DNA of 64,000 nucleotides, taken from NCBI GenBank assembly GCA_025454925.1, contig JALONM010000002.1, positions 79,911 through 143,910 of the forward strand, read 5' to 3'. This stretch comes from Cytophagaceae bacterium (GTDB taxonomy: Bacteria > Bacteroidota > Bacteroidia > Cytophagales > Cytophagaceae). The translations under genes were made by a program, and so were the position numbers. How positions within the stretch are numbered: position 1 is the first letter of the stretch; each line of letters opens with the position of its first letter. A model generated the notes under the pieces. That model was given only the letters and a program-made list of their open reading frames with translations, had not been told where the DNA came from and searched no databases. Of this stretch, positions 42,475 to 52,300 are shown piece after piece.

Positions 42475-43491
42475 ATGAATATTCGTCTGCGATTCATACG
42501 GTTTAAGGAAAAATTAACGCATTGGGAATACTGGCCTTTTGAGGTCGTTTATTTTCCTGTTTTTTTCTATTATATATTCCTGGCGGCAAAAGCCAAATCG
42601 TTTTTCTTTTTCTCTGCGTCTAATCCTTCCATTCCCGGAGGTGGACTTACCGGAGAATCGAAAGGCGATATACTGGATCTCATTCCACCGGAATGGAAAG
42701 CAATTACCTTTCGTGTTTCCGCAGGAAGCTCCCTAAATCAGTGGATGGCTGCTGCTGCGCCCTTGGGCTATCCCCTTATTGCCAAGCCCGATGTGGGCGA
42801 GCGGGGTACGGATGTGAAAATAATTCATTCGGAAGAAGAATTAATTCAATACGCCAGCCCTCGGTTGCATGCATCCACACTTCTGCAGGAATATGTAAGT
42901 TTTCCTCTGGAATTGGGTTTGTTTTATTATCGTTTTCCAGGGCAACCCAAAGGTGTTATCTCCTCTCTTACCTCCAAGGATTTTTTGAGTATCACCGGCG
43001 ATGGAATGTCTACCACGGTGGAATTACTTGAAAAAAATAAACGCGCGTTATTTCAATACCATCGACAAGAGGAATTACTGGAAGGAAAACGGAATTACAT
43101 TCCGTTAAGAGGCGAAAAACTTGTACTGGAACCCATCGGAAACCATTGCCGGGGCACTACTTTTTTGAATGAAGCCTCTAATATTGATGAACGCTTGCAT
43201 CAGGTTTTCGACGCCATCGCACAATCCATTCCTGGCTTTTATTTTGGAAGATTTGATTTAAGATGCAGCAGTTGGGAGGATTTAAAGCAAGGGAAAAATA
43301 TTAAAATACTTGAACTCAATGGCGCTGGTGCGGAACCCGCACATATTTATCAGCCAGGTTTTCCTTACCGCAAAGGGATTGGAAGTCTGTTGTTACATTG
43401 GAGAATTTTGTTCGAAATTTCCATGGAAAACCATCGGAGTGGAGTTCCATTCATGGCTTACAAAGACTGGAAAAAATTAAGGAAACGATAG
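42475..43491 (+). CDS. Membrane-associated ATP-grasp-type ligase
   Basis: 338 residues from the ATG at 42475. The N-terminus holds a membrane-associated segment (YFPVFFYYIFLAAKAKSFFF), then an ATP-grasp fold: YPLIAKPDVGERGTDVKII is the ATP-binding loop with Lys, STLLQEYVSFPLELGLFYYR the hinge, and GFYFGRFDLRCSSWEDLK with KILELNGAGAEPAHIYQPG the C-terminal metal-binding part, including the N of ELNGAG. The layout recalls D-Ala-D-Ala ligase relatives and carbamoyl-phosphate-type domains but matches none by specific motif. It would form an amide or similar bond from a carboxyl phosphate. The last gene of the run; the substrate is unknown. Confidence 0.78.
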   Translation: MNIRLRFIRFKEKLTHWEYWPFEVVYFPVFFYYIFLAAKAKSFFFFSASNPSIPGGGLTGESKGDILDLIPPEWKAITFRVSAGSSLNQWMAAAAPLGYPLIAKPDVGERGTDVKIIHSEEELIQYASPRLHASTLLQEYVSFPLELGLFYYRFPGQPKGVISSLTSKDFLSITGDGMSTTVELLEKNKRALFQYHRQEELLEGKRNYIPLRGEKLVLEPIGNHCRGTTFLNEASNIDERLHQVFDAIAQSIPGFYFGRFDLRCSSWEDLKQGKNIKILELNGAGAEPAHIYQPGFPYRKGIGSLLLHWRILFEISMENHRSGVPFMAYKDWKKLRKR

Positions 43492-43546
43492 GTTGGAGTT
43501 TTTATATTGACATGCAGGTTCCGTCGTCAGACAAAGATTGAAGCAA

Positions 43547-45613
43547 CTATGCTTGTTTGATAAGAGTGATGGTAACTTCGGTACCAACATTCGGTTCACT
43601 TTTTAACTCCATGCTTCCGCCAAGAGCGTCCACTTGTGTCTTTACTAAAAACAATCCGATGCCTTTACCTTCAATCTGCGGATGGAATCGTTGGTAAGGA
43701 GAAAATAACTTTCTTCTAAACTTTGCGGCATCCATACCAAGACCATTGTCTTTAATGCTGAAATAATAATATCGCTTGTCTTCCCATACCCGTAAGGCAA
43801 TTTGCAAAGGTCTTTCCGGGTTACGGAATTTGTAGCTATTGGAAATCAGATTGTAAAAAATGCTGTACAATAATGGACGGAAAGAACTGATGTCCTTGGT
43901 TTCAAAATGGAGTTCAAAGACTTCTTCCGCGTTGAGCGGTGCTTCCAGGGCATTAAGCACATTCTCGAATAATTCTGGGATATGCACCACGGTTTTTCCA
44001 GACTGCAGATCTCGGTCGATTTCCAGCAGGAAAGAAAGATCTTTTACAATGGAGTCAAGTTCATGCGTACTTTTTTCCAGGCGTTGAATGATTTCCTTGC
44101 GTACATGGGTTTCTTTGTCGTCTTCAATAGAAAGTAAGTACAACAAGCCTTGGATGCGTGCCACGGGTCCCCGAATATTGTGTGCGGCAATAAAGGTATA
44201 TTGTTCTAGCCGTTGGTTTTGTAGCTTTAGCTCGTCGTTCATTTTAATAATTTCGCGGGCTCTTTCTACCACCAACGTTTCCAGTCCTTTGGAATATTTT
44301 TCCAGTTCGGTATTTTTATCCGCCAGTTCTTTGGTGCGCTCCCCTACCAGGGCCGCCAATTCTTCTTTCTGTTTTATTATCAATTTTTCGTTATCCTGAA
44401 GTTTTTTTAGCATTTCCTTGTTGCTGGTTTCGGCTTCTTTCTTTACGAATTGCATTTTGTCAGCCAGAGCAATGGAAAATAAAATACTTTCTGCTATTGA
44501 TCCGAGCAGCACCCCATTCAGGTTGATGAAATTCATTGGGAATACGCTGTTGATGGTTAACAGGTACGACATGATGAAGGCCCACCCTATTAGCCAGGCA
44601 ACGATGTAGAATCGGTTGGCTCGTTCACCTTTGCGGTAAATTGCAATCGAAATTGGAATCAGATAAAGTGCGGAGCAAGTAGTGAAAATTTGAATAAAAA
44701 TAGAGCCAATGTATTCCTGCCCCATCAGGCTTAGCAGGATGGTAGAACCTTCCAGGCCCAGCAACACATAAACCGGCCAATACCAGGCAGGAAAATGTTT
44801 TCGAATTTCGAGAAAAGAGGCTGAAAACAGCGTAAGACAAATGGCACTAAGTGCCATCAATACATGCACCTGTTCGCCAAGGTTAAAAAGTGCATTCGTT
44901 AGAAACGCAGGGGTGAAGCCAACCAGAAATGCACTGCTTAAATTGACAAATAAAATATAGCCCATATAATAGAGGTATACTTGCCCGCTGCCACTAAAAT
45001 ATAGAAAGGAAGTATAGATGAGGGCCATGAATAATATGCCAAAGGAAATTCCAAAAAACATATCATGACTTCCTTTTTTTTCAAACGCTACTTTCTCTGT
45101 TGAAATGACGATTGGAAGTGTTTTGTTCGGGCTTTGCAGCCGTATGAAAAATGTTTTAATACCCGAAAACGGTTTTATGCGAAACCAAAGGCGGTTATGT
45201 TCATAATCTTTTTGCTCAATTGGGATGCGCACCCCGGCTTGATGCACAATATAAGATTGTGCGCTAGGTTCGTATAAGGTAGCTAATCTTAAATGAGGTT
45301 TGCCTAATTCGAGGGTAAGGGGGGAAGAAAGTTCGGTTGAAAGAGTAAATTTTATCCAAACCGCCTTATCGGAATTTCCAAAATTGAGGATGGGGTGATT
45401 CAACGGAACAAATGTTTCATTTTCTACTTCCTCAATGCTCATTTCTACCTTCTTTTCCACAAAATACTGGCAGCCCGGCGAGAGGTTAATCTCCAGGGTA
45501 TCCTGTGAAATATGCACCAACTGTCCCCAACTCGAAGAGCAGGGTATCATTAGGACCAATAACACGTAAAAACATGCACGGGAGAGACGAGTGACTCTCC
45601 GAGAAAAAATCAT
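43547..45613 (-). CDS. 7TMR-DISM sensor histidine kinase
   Basis: 688 residues from the ATG at 45613, which starts a signal peptide (RACFYVLLVLMIPCSSSWG). The exported 7TMR-DISMED2-type domain (about 25-170, with FGNSDKAVWIKFTLS) leads to seven hydrophobic segments (about 185-390), then a long coiled coil (KEMLKKLQDNEKLIIKQKEE, then about 60 more residues). The kinase part is atypical but complete: phospho-accepting His in FIAAHNIRGPVARIQ, N box FYNLISNSYKFRN, G1 DNGLGMDAAKFRRK, and G2 GKGIGLFLVKTQV. The HNIRGP sequence marks the group of kinases usually seen in Bacteroidota with this layout. No response regulator is adjacent. It is divergent from the DsbD operon. Confidence 0.9.
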   Translation of the reverse strand: MIFSRRVTRLSRACFYVLLVLMIPCSSSWGQLVHISQDTLEINLSPGCQYFVEKKVEMSIEEVENETFVPLNHPILNFGNSDKAVWIKFTLSTELSSPLTLELGKPHLRLATLYEPSAQSYIVHQAGVRIPIEQKDYEHNRLWFRIKPFSGIKTFFIRLQSPNKTLPIVISTEKVAFEKKGSHDMFFGISFGILFMALIYTSFLYFSGSGQVYLYYMGYILFVNLSSAFLVGFTPAFLTNALFNLGEQVHVLMALSAICLTLFSASFLEIRKHFPAWYWPVYVLLGLEGSTILLSLMGQEYIGSIFIQIFTTCSALYLIPISIAIYRKGERANRFYIVAWLIGWAFIMSYLLTINSVFPMNFINLNGVLLGSIAESILFSIALADKMQFVKKEAETSNKEMLKKLQDNEKLIIKQKEELAALVGERTKELADKNTELEKYSKGLETLVVERAREIIKMNDELKLQNQRLEQYTFIAAHNIRGPVARIQGLLYLLSIEDDKETHVRKEIIQRLEKSTHELDSIVKDLSFLLEIDRDLQSGKTVVHIPELFENVLNALEAPLNAEEVFELHFETKDISSFRPLLYSIFYNLISNSYKFRNPERPLQIALRVWEDKRYYYFSIKDNGLGMDAAKFRRKLFSPYQRFHPQIEGKGIGLFLVKTQVDALGGSMELKSEPNVGTEVTITLIKQA

Positions 45614-45852
45614 ATCCCTGTTTTGTTCATAAATATTCAAAAGCAATTTATAATTCCTGTTTTAATAAACCAGCAATAACCATAAGAATACAACGATTAC
45701 CTTTTTTAATACAATATAGAGTCTTTTATTTCTATTATAAATTAATGACTATAGGTGTTCGTGGAATTATTTACACCTGGTTTTAGTTATTAGAAAGTAC
45801 CTGCTTTGGTCTTTTCGAACAAGGTAGTATCTTGGTATACAGAATATTTACT

Positions 45853-46476
45853 ATGAAATACAGAATACTGCTATTGTTTTTACTGGTCTGGTACCAGGCT
45901 TTCCCGCAAGACAATACTTCGGCATGGCAGGTGCAATGGTCTAAGTCAGAAGTAAAACAAGGGGAAACACTAGACTTACTTATTCGCTGCTCCATTGCAG
46001 ATAACTGGTATATGTACGGTTCGGATTTCGATCCCAATCTTGGTCCTACGGTAACCACCTTGGAACTGGCATCGCATCCTTCATACAAAAAAGTTGGCAA
46101 CCTGATTTCTGTCCATAGAAAGGAAAAGTTTGATTCCTTGTGGATGGGGAAAATTACTTATTTCACCGGCAAAGCGGAATTTAAAGTAACCATTAAAATA
46201 AATAGCAACCCTGTCATCAAAGGATTGCTGCGCTATCAGGTTTGTTCCGACCTGGAAGGGCGCTGCATTCCGGGTTTCTACGATCTGCAAATTCCTCCGC
46301 TGAAAGTAATTCCATCAGCGAATTCAATAGATGTAAATCAACTTGAAAGAAAAAATAGCCCTGTCACGAATCAAGTAAATTGGGATAGAGTGAAACATTT
46401 AGAATCTATTAAAAAGACTACGGATTCTTCTATTCCGTATTTGAAAGTGTTTATTTCAAAATATAGGACTAAATGA
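45853..46476 (+). CDS. Exported DsbD N-terminal-like (alpha) domain protein
   Basis: 207 residues from the ATG at 45853, which begins a signal peptide (YRILLLFLLVWYQAFPQ). The protein looks like the N-terminal immunoglobulin-like domain of DsbD: SADNWYMYGSDF-type segment is seen as RCSIADNWYMYGSDFDP, and the redox pair is in RYQVCSDLEGRCIPG, a Cys-x6-Cys arrangement. It has no membrane segments. Its stop overlaps the start of the dsbD gene by four bases (ATGA), so it is best read as the alpha domain supplied as a separate polypeptide for the membrane DsbD. It should receive electrons from DsbD and pass them to periplasmic partners. Confidence 0.85.
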   Translation: MKYRILLLFLLVWYQAFPQDNTSAWQVQWSKSEVKQGETLDLLIRCSIADNWYMYGSDFDPNLGPTVTTLELASHPSYKKVGNLISVHRKEKFDSLWMGKITYFTGKAEFKVTIKINSNPVIKGLLRYQVCSDLEGRCIPGFYDLQIPPLKVIPSANSIDVNQLERKNSPVTNQVNWDRVKHLESIKKTTDSSIPYLKVFISKYRTK

Positions 46477-48209
46477 AAATAGTAATTAAAGTATTGATAT
46501 TTATCGCTGTTTTTTTAGTGTCCTGTAAAGAGGATACAACAGTTGAAATTCCGAAAGAAGAATTGGATCAAGTTACCAGTCACCTAGAAGACTTGATTAA
46601 AAGGGACAGTATTAATCAATTAATTATCGAAGAATTAAAGGGTCAGCAAACTCAATCGGATTCAATCTGGGTTGCTCCTGATACCACAACGAAATCGAAA
46701 GTCAGTCCTTCTGCTCTCCCTGATCTTGCCAAGGAAGTTCCACAGGAAGAATCTTCCTTATGGTTATTTATTCTGGAAGGGATATTGCTCGGATTCCTGG
46801 CCTTGCTGATGCCTTGTGTGTATCCTATGATTCCCATGACAGTTAGTTTTTTTACCAAAGGTTCATCCAGCAAATCAGAAGGCCTACGAAAAGCGCTTTT
46901 GTACGGACTAAGCATCGTACTCATTTATACCTCCATCACCATTATTCCTGCGTTGATAGCCGGTGCGGGCTTCGCCCACACGGTGAGCACTCATTGGTTA
47001 CCCAATTTTATTTTCTTTTTTATTTTCATGGCCTTTGGATTTTCTTTCCTGGGTATGTATGAAATTGTGCTCCCTTCGTCCTGGGTGAACAGTGTGGATC
47101 GTAAAGCCGACCGAGGCGGAAACCTGGGGCTGTTTTTTATGGCATTCACATTGGTGCTTGTTTCATTTTCCTGCACGGCACCTTTTGTATCGCATGTAAT
47201 GTCGCAGGTTACAGAAGGTAAACTCATTTATCCGGTGGTTGGTATGTTGGCCTATTCCATAACCTTTGCTCTTCCATTTGTTATTTTTGCTTTGTTCCCT
47301 TCTCTCCTGAAATCCATGCCGAAATCCGGGACGTGGATGAATACCATGAAAACCTTTCTGGGATTTCTGGAGATTGGATTGGCTTTGAAATTTTTATCCA
47401 ATATCGATTTAGTATATGGTCTGCGTATTTTAGATCGAGATGTTTTTATCGGTATCTGGATCGCCTTGTCCTTGGTACTTGGTGTGTATCTGCTGGGCTT
47501 ATTCCGGTTGCCCCACGATGAAGAACCTGCCGGAAAAATTTCTATTCCTCGCTTATTCTCAGCAGTCCTGACATTCTGGTTTGCCATTTATTTATGGCCG
47601 GGTTTGTTTGGTGCTCCATTAAATGCCTTGAGTGGAGTTCTACCTCCCATGGATCATCATGATTTTGATTTGCCAACCATGTTGCAGCAGCAGGGCCTTT
47701 CAATGCCGAATAAAGGAATTGCCCATGGAGAAGAAGAGCCCCGATATGCGGACCATTACAAACTACCTTCGCCATTCCAGGGGTATTTCGAATACGAACA
47801 AGCCTTGCGTGTGGCCAAGGCTCGCAAGCAACCCTTGTTCATCGACTTCACAGGAAAGGGCTGCGCCAATTGCCGGAAGATGGAGCAAAACGTTTGGGCA
47901 AAAGAATCCGTAAAAAACATCTTGATGGAAAAGTATACCATGGTGGCGCTTTATACAGACGATCGAATAGTTAAACTTCCGCCAGAACAAGTTTATACCA
48001 ATAAAAAGGGTGAACGCATTGAATACCTGGCGGATAAAAATAAAGAACTAGAAGCTTCTTTCGGAGATATAGCGCAACCCTATTACGTTTTACTGGATCC
48101 ATTTACAGAAAAGCCACTTGTTAAACCGGTTGGTTACACTCCCGATGTCAATCAATATGTTTCCTTTTTGCAATCGGGATTAACCGCCTTTAACACCTTA
48201 CATCCATAA
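46473..48209 (+). CDS. dsbD: Thiol-disulfide interchange protein DsbD, beta-gamma form
   Basis: 578 residues. The N-terminus resembles a lipoprotein signal (VFLVS-C, Cys18), then a charged linker of about 70 residues. The membrane beta domain follows with eight expected segments and the two transport cysteines in LALLMPCVYPMIPMTV and LVSFSCTAPFVSH. The C-terminal gamma domain is thioredoxin-like with CANC in DFTGKGCANCRKMEQNVW. It would move electrons from cytoplasmic thioredoxin to the periplasm. The alpha domain is absent here and lies in the gene just upstream, so DsbD is split. The lipoprotein-like N-terminus on a polytopic protein is unusual. Confidence 0.93.
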   Translation: MKIVIKVLIFIAVFLVSCKEDTTVEIPKEELDQVTSHLEDLIKRDSINQLIIEELKGQQTQSDSIWVAPDTTTKSKVSPSALPDLAKEVPQEESSLWLFILEGILLGFLALLMPCVYPMIPMTVSFFTKGSSSKSEGLRKALLYGLSIVLIYTSITIIPALIAGAGFAHTVSTHWLPNFIFFFIFMAFGFSFLGMYEIVLPSSWVNSVDRKADRGGNLGLFFMAFTLVLVSFSCTAPFVSHVMSQVTEGKLIYPVVGMLAYSITFALPFVIFALFPSLLKSMPKSGTWMNTMKTFLGFLEIGLALKFLSNIDLVYGLRILDRDVFIGIWIALSLVLGVYLLGLFRLPHDEEPAGKISIPRLFSAVLTFWFAIYLWPGLFGAPLNALSGVLPPMDHHDFDLPTMLQQQGLSMPNKGIAHGEEEPRYADHYKLPSPFQGYFEYEQALRVAKARKQPLFIDFTGKGCANCRKMEQNVWAKESVKNILMEKYTMVALYTDDRIVKLPPEQVYTNKKGERIEYLADKNKELEASFGDIAQPYYVLLDPFTEKPLVKPVGYTPDVNQYVSFLQSGLTAFNTLHP

Positions 48210-48214
48210 GCCTT

Positions 48215-48409
48215 ATGAAACGAATTATCCTGATTGCTGCCTTAGTTGCCCTTGCAACCGCTTGTAAAAGACAATACAAATGTGTGTGCGTGAATAATGG
48301 TATTGAAGCCCCGAATGTTTACCTGGAACGCTTCAGTAAAACCGAAGCAGATGCTGAAAAAGTGAAGTGTGAAACGGATTCTACCTGCACGTTCAAACAG
48401 GGGAATTAA
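48215..48409 (+). CDS. Small Cys-containing lipoprotein
   Basis: 64 residues with a signal ending ALATA-C (Cys17). After the lipid cysteine only four cysteines remain (23, 25, 52, 58), an even number suited to two disulfides; the first pair is in YKCVCVNNG. It starts five bases after dsbD and stops six bases before the next gene, so it belongs to the same run. A disulfide-bonded lipoprotein next to the thiol-disulfide exchange gene suggests a substrate or accessory, which is an inference. No family is known to me. Confidence 0.6.
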   Translation: MKRIILIAALVALATACKRQYKCVCVNNGIEAPNVYLERFSKTEADAEKVKCETDSTCTFKQGN

Positions 48410-48415
48410 TCATTC

Positions 48416-49321
48416 ATGCAACTTACCATACAACGTCGCACTGCGCTTGATAACATCAGCGCACTCTCTGGAGTGGTTTGCTGGCAAGGGCTTATTTATC
48501 TTATTGGAGACGACAGTACTACATTATATAAGCTGAAAGATAATTTGGACATACATACCCGTGTGGTATTGTATGGCGAAGCCGATCAAACGTTAGTGAA
48601 AAAGGAAAAAGCAGATCTGGAATGCATGAGTTTCCTTTCAATTAATAGTTACCCGCACTTGTTGGTGCAGGGTTCCGGGTCCAAATCTCCGAAACGTGAT
48701 GTGGGTTTTCTGGTAAAATTACCAACGGCCTATAATCGGAATCATCTTGTGTGGAAACTCGATTTGCAATCCTTTTATAGTTTCTTGCGAAGCAACGACG
48801 AAATTACTACCAACGAGTTGAATATAGAAGGGCTTTCCATTGGGCCCAAGTATACTTTTCTGGCCAACCGTGGTAATAAAAGCGGGGCGGTTAATGCGGT
48901 TCTTTCTTTTAGTACCCCTGAATACATAGAGTTTATTCAAGGTCATACCGAAGGCGTGCCTTTTCCTGCAGTCCATCCGGTGGCACTTCCGGATGTAAAG
49001 GGAGTGCAGGCATGCTTCACCGGATTGGATGAATGTGAAGGGCAACTTTTTTTTACGGCTTCCGCCGAAAATTCTTCCAATGCCTACGATGATGGCGCCG
49101 TTACAGGAAGTTTGATAGGTACCCTGAAGGTGCATGAAACACAACAGCGTGGCACTAAACTTTCGGTTACACTCGATCAAGTCAGTGCTTTGCCCGAGCC
49201 TGGTTTGAAAATAGAATCCCTTTCCGTATTCGAAAAAAACGATCGCACGTACAGGGCCCTTGCTGTTACCGACAGCGATGGAGGAGCCTCTGAATTATTG
49301 TTGCTGGAAATACAAGTCTAA
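48416..49321 (+). CDS. Beta-propeller-like protein of unknown function
   Basis: 301 residues without a signal peptide. The sequence runs in short strands with recurring turns (GVVCWQGLIYLIGDDSTTLY, HLLVQGSGSKSP, GLSIGPKYTFLANRGN, GQLFFTASAENSS, YRALAVTDSDGGASELLLLE), consistent with a propeller of six or so blades. It may belong to a Bacteroidota family annotated as DUF6929; I recall the opening but cannot confirm it. It sits between the small lipoprotein and the helicase gene in one run, with gaps of six and 25 bases. Confidence 0.6.
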   Translation: MQLTIQRRTALDNISALSGVVCWQGLIYLIGDDSTTLYKLKDNLDIHTRVVLYGEADQTLVKKEKADLECMSFLSINSYPHLLVQGSGSKSPKRDVGFLVKLPTAYNRNHLVWKLDLQSFYSFLRSNDEITTNELNIEGLSIGPKYTFLANRGNKSGAVNAVLSFSTPEYIEFIQGHTEGVPFPAVHPVALPDVKGVQACFTGLDECEGQLFFTASAENSSNAYDDGAVTGSLIGTLKVHETQQRGTKLSVTLDQVSALPEPGLKIESLSVFEKNDRTYRALAVTDSDGGASELLLLEIQV

Positions 49322-49346
49322 ATGCAGAACTTGTAATCGATTTCTC

Positions 49347-52300
49347 ATGCATGAGTATTATTCCATATTTGCGGAAGAACTAAAAAAGCTCAACGAGGAG
49401 CAGCGAAAGGCTGCATTGGAATACCTGGATGGTCCTGTGATGGTGATTGCCGGACCAGGAACCGGGAAAACACAGATCCTGACAGCGCGCATCGGTGTGC
49501 TCCTCAGTTCGCCAGACCTGCAGGTGAGCCCGCACAACATTTTGTGCTTAACCTATACCGAAGCCGGGGCCATTGCCATGAAACAGCGCCTCCTGCGTTT
49601 TATCGGTCCGGAGGCACACCGTGTAACTATTACTACCTTTCATTCTTTTTGCAATCAAATCATACAGGAACATCCTGAAGTATTTGGTAGCAAAGTTCAA
49701 CAAGTGCTTTCCGATCTGGAACGAGTACAGTTGTTTGAAGAACTTATTGATTCCTTTCAGGAAGGCAATCCACTCAAACGCTACAAAGGAGATACCTACT
49801 TTGAAATGACGCGTCTGCACAACATGTTTGAGGCGATGCGAAAGGAATCCTGGACTGTAAAACAAATCGAAGAAGCCTGTACCGAATTCGCCAAAGCCGC
49901 CAAGCGAAGTGAAGAGTTTTATTATAAGAATGGTCCGCAAAAAGGAAAATTCAAAGAAGGGAAATTTGAGGAACTAAAAAGTCGCTTGTTAAAAACGGTA
50001 TATGCCGCCAGGCAACTGGAGCATTACGAGAATTTAAAAGTGGAGAAGGGGCGCTACGATTTTTCAGATATGATTTATTGGGTGCTCGAAGCGCTTCGCA
50101 ATCAACCTCATCTTCTGCTCGATTATCAGGAACGCTTTCAATATATACTAGTTGACGAATATCAGGATACCAGCGGGGCACAAAATGAATTGTTATTCTT
50201 ATTGGCTAATTATTGGGACAACCCCAATCTTTTTGTGGTGGGCGATGAGGATCAATCCATTTATCGTTTTCAGGGGGCTAACATTTACAATATTCTTCAT
50301 TTCCAGGAAAAATTCAGAGAGCATGTTCGCACGGTTGTGCTGAAAAAAAATTATCGTTCGGTGCAGTCTATACTGGACGGTGCCGCTGCCGTAGTAAAGA
50401 ACAACCGGGAACGGTTGTCTGAAAAATTTCCTGAAATCGATAAAAATTTACACGCAGCCAATCCGGCTTTAACAGGGCTAAGCGTTAAACCGCAGGTAGC
50501 GTATTTCATTAACGAAACCCACGAAGAGCTTTTTCTGATCAACGAATTAGTGCGCATGCACCAGGCCGGTGAGGATTTGAGCGAAGTGGCTGTTTTGTAT
50601 GGGAAGCACCGGCATGCTGAAAATATAATCCGAGTGCTGCAAAAACGCGGGGTGCCTTTAAATATACGCCGTAAGCTGGATATATTAGAGCTGCCTCTGA
50701 TTCGCAATATTATAACATTGCTTCAGTATTTGTGGAGTGAATACAAACGACCCGATAGCGCAGAAGAAAAGTTATATGAATTATTTCATTTTGATTTTTT
50801 TCAAATACATCCGCAAGACATTCATGTGCTGCTTCGACAGTTGATGAAGCCTCCTTCCTTAATCACCCAGGAAGATCTGGAACTTGAGCAAGCGCCCGAA
50901 ATGTTTGCTGCAGCCACTTCTGCCCGTACAACCTGGCGCATGCTTATGCAAGACGCCGCACGTTTAGATGCTTTGCCTTTGCAAAACCGGGATGCCATTG
51001 TTCGATTAGAGCAACTGCTGGAATCCTGGCAGCAAGATATACCGAACCTGACCTTGCAGGTGTTGTTTGAACGCATCCTTACACAAGGAGGTATTTTTTC
51101 CAGAATCATGAGTGGTGAGGAAAGCGCCTGGGAAATGCAGGTGGTCTCTACGTTCTTTGATTATCTGAAAGAAGAATCAGCCAGACAGCCAGAAATGCAG
51201 TTGGGAGATTTTCTGCATCAGTTGAGAATGTTGCGCAAATATGATATTGTAATTCCTGCCAGGCAATACATACAAGCCGCCAACGGCGTTCATTTTGTAA
51301 CCGCGCATTCGTCGAAGGGGCTGGAGTATAAAAAAGTATTTGTGATGCGTTGCACCGCCAGAGAGTGGGAAGATTCCAAGGATCTTAGCGGTGTAACCCA
51401 ATACCTGATTCCTCCTACCTTGCTTAAACAAACGTTGCCGGAGCACCTTATGAAGCTGGAAGAACAACGGCGTTTGTTTTATGTAGCGCTCACAAGGGCC
51501 AAAGAAAGTTTATGGTTGAGTTTGCCACAATACGATTCGAAGGATAAGCCCTTGGCAGAAAGTATGTATGTGACAGAATTGTTGAGTTCCGGACATGCAG
51601 AGAAGAAAACCATTCATCTGCCCGACGCCGAAGTGTTGAAGTATCGGCTGGAGCTAATGCACGACGATCAACGTCCGGTCATAGCGTTGGCGGAAGAAAG
51701 TTTTATGCGGGAGCGACTTCAGAATTTTGCCATGACGGTGACACATCTCAATAAATACTTGCGTTGCCCGATCAGTTTTTATTTTGAAAACGTATTGAAA
51801 GTGCCGGCATCCAGAACGGAGAGCAGTGGCTTTGGAAATGCGATACACAGGGCCTTGCAGCATCTTTTCTCGGAGATGAATCGGAATCAGAAAACGTTTC
51901 CGGATAAAGTCCGTTTCCTGAAACTTTACCAGGAAGCACTGGGATATTATCAGTCGCACTTTACCCGCAAAGAATTTGCCTTACGCCTGGAATATGGGTC
52001 TCAGCTTCTTGCTGATTATTATGATTTTTATGTTGCGAAGTGGAATACACAGGTAAGCCTGGAGTATGAAATAAGGAATGTGGAAGTAGATGGCATACCG
52101 GTGAAAGGGAAACTGGATAAAGTGGAATATCTCGGCAACGAAGCGGTAGCGGTTATTGATTACAAAACCGGGAAAGTTTCGGCCTCTAAAATTAAAGAGC
52201 AACTTTCTCCACCCAGCGAACAATTTCCACTGGGTGGTGATTATTGGCGTCAGATTGTTTTTTATAAATTACTGCTCGATCATCAGCATCGTAGAAAAAT

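Noticed and set aside
48719..49180. 153-codon frame antisense to the propeller-like gene
   Set aside because: Shadow frame; no domain, no start signal.
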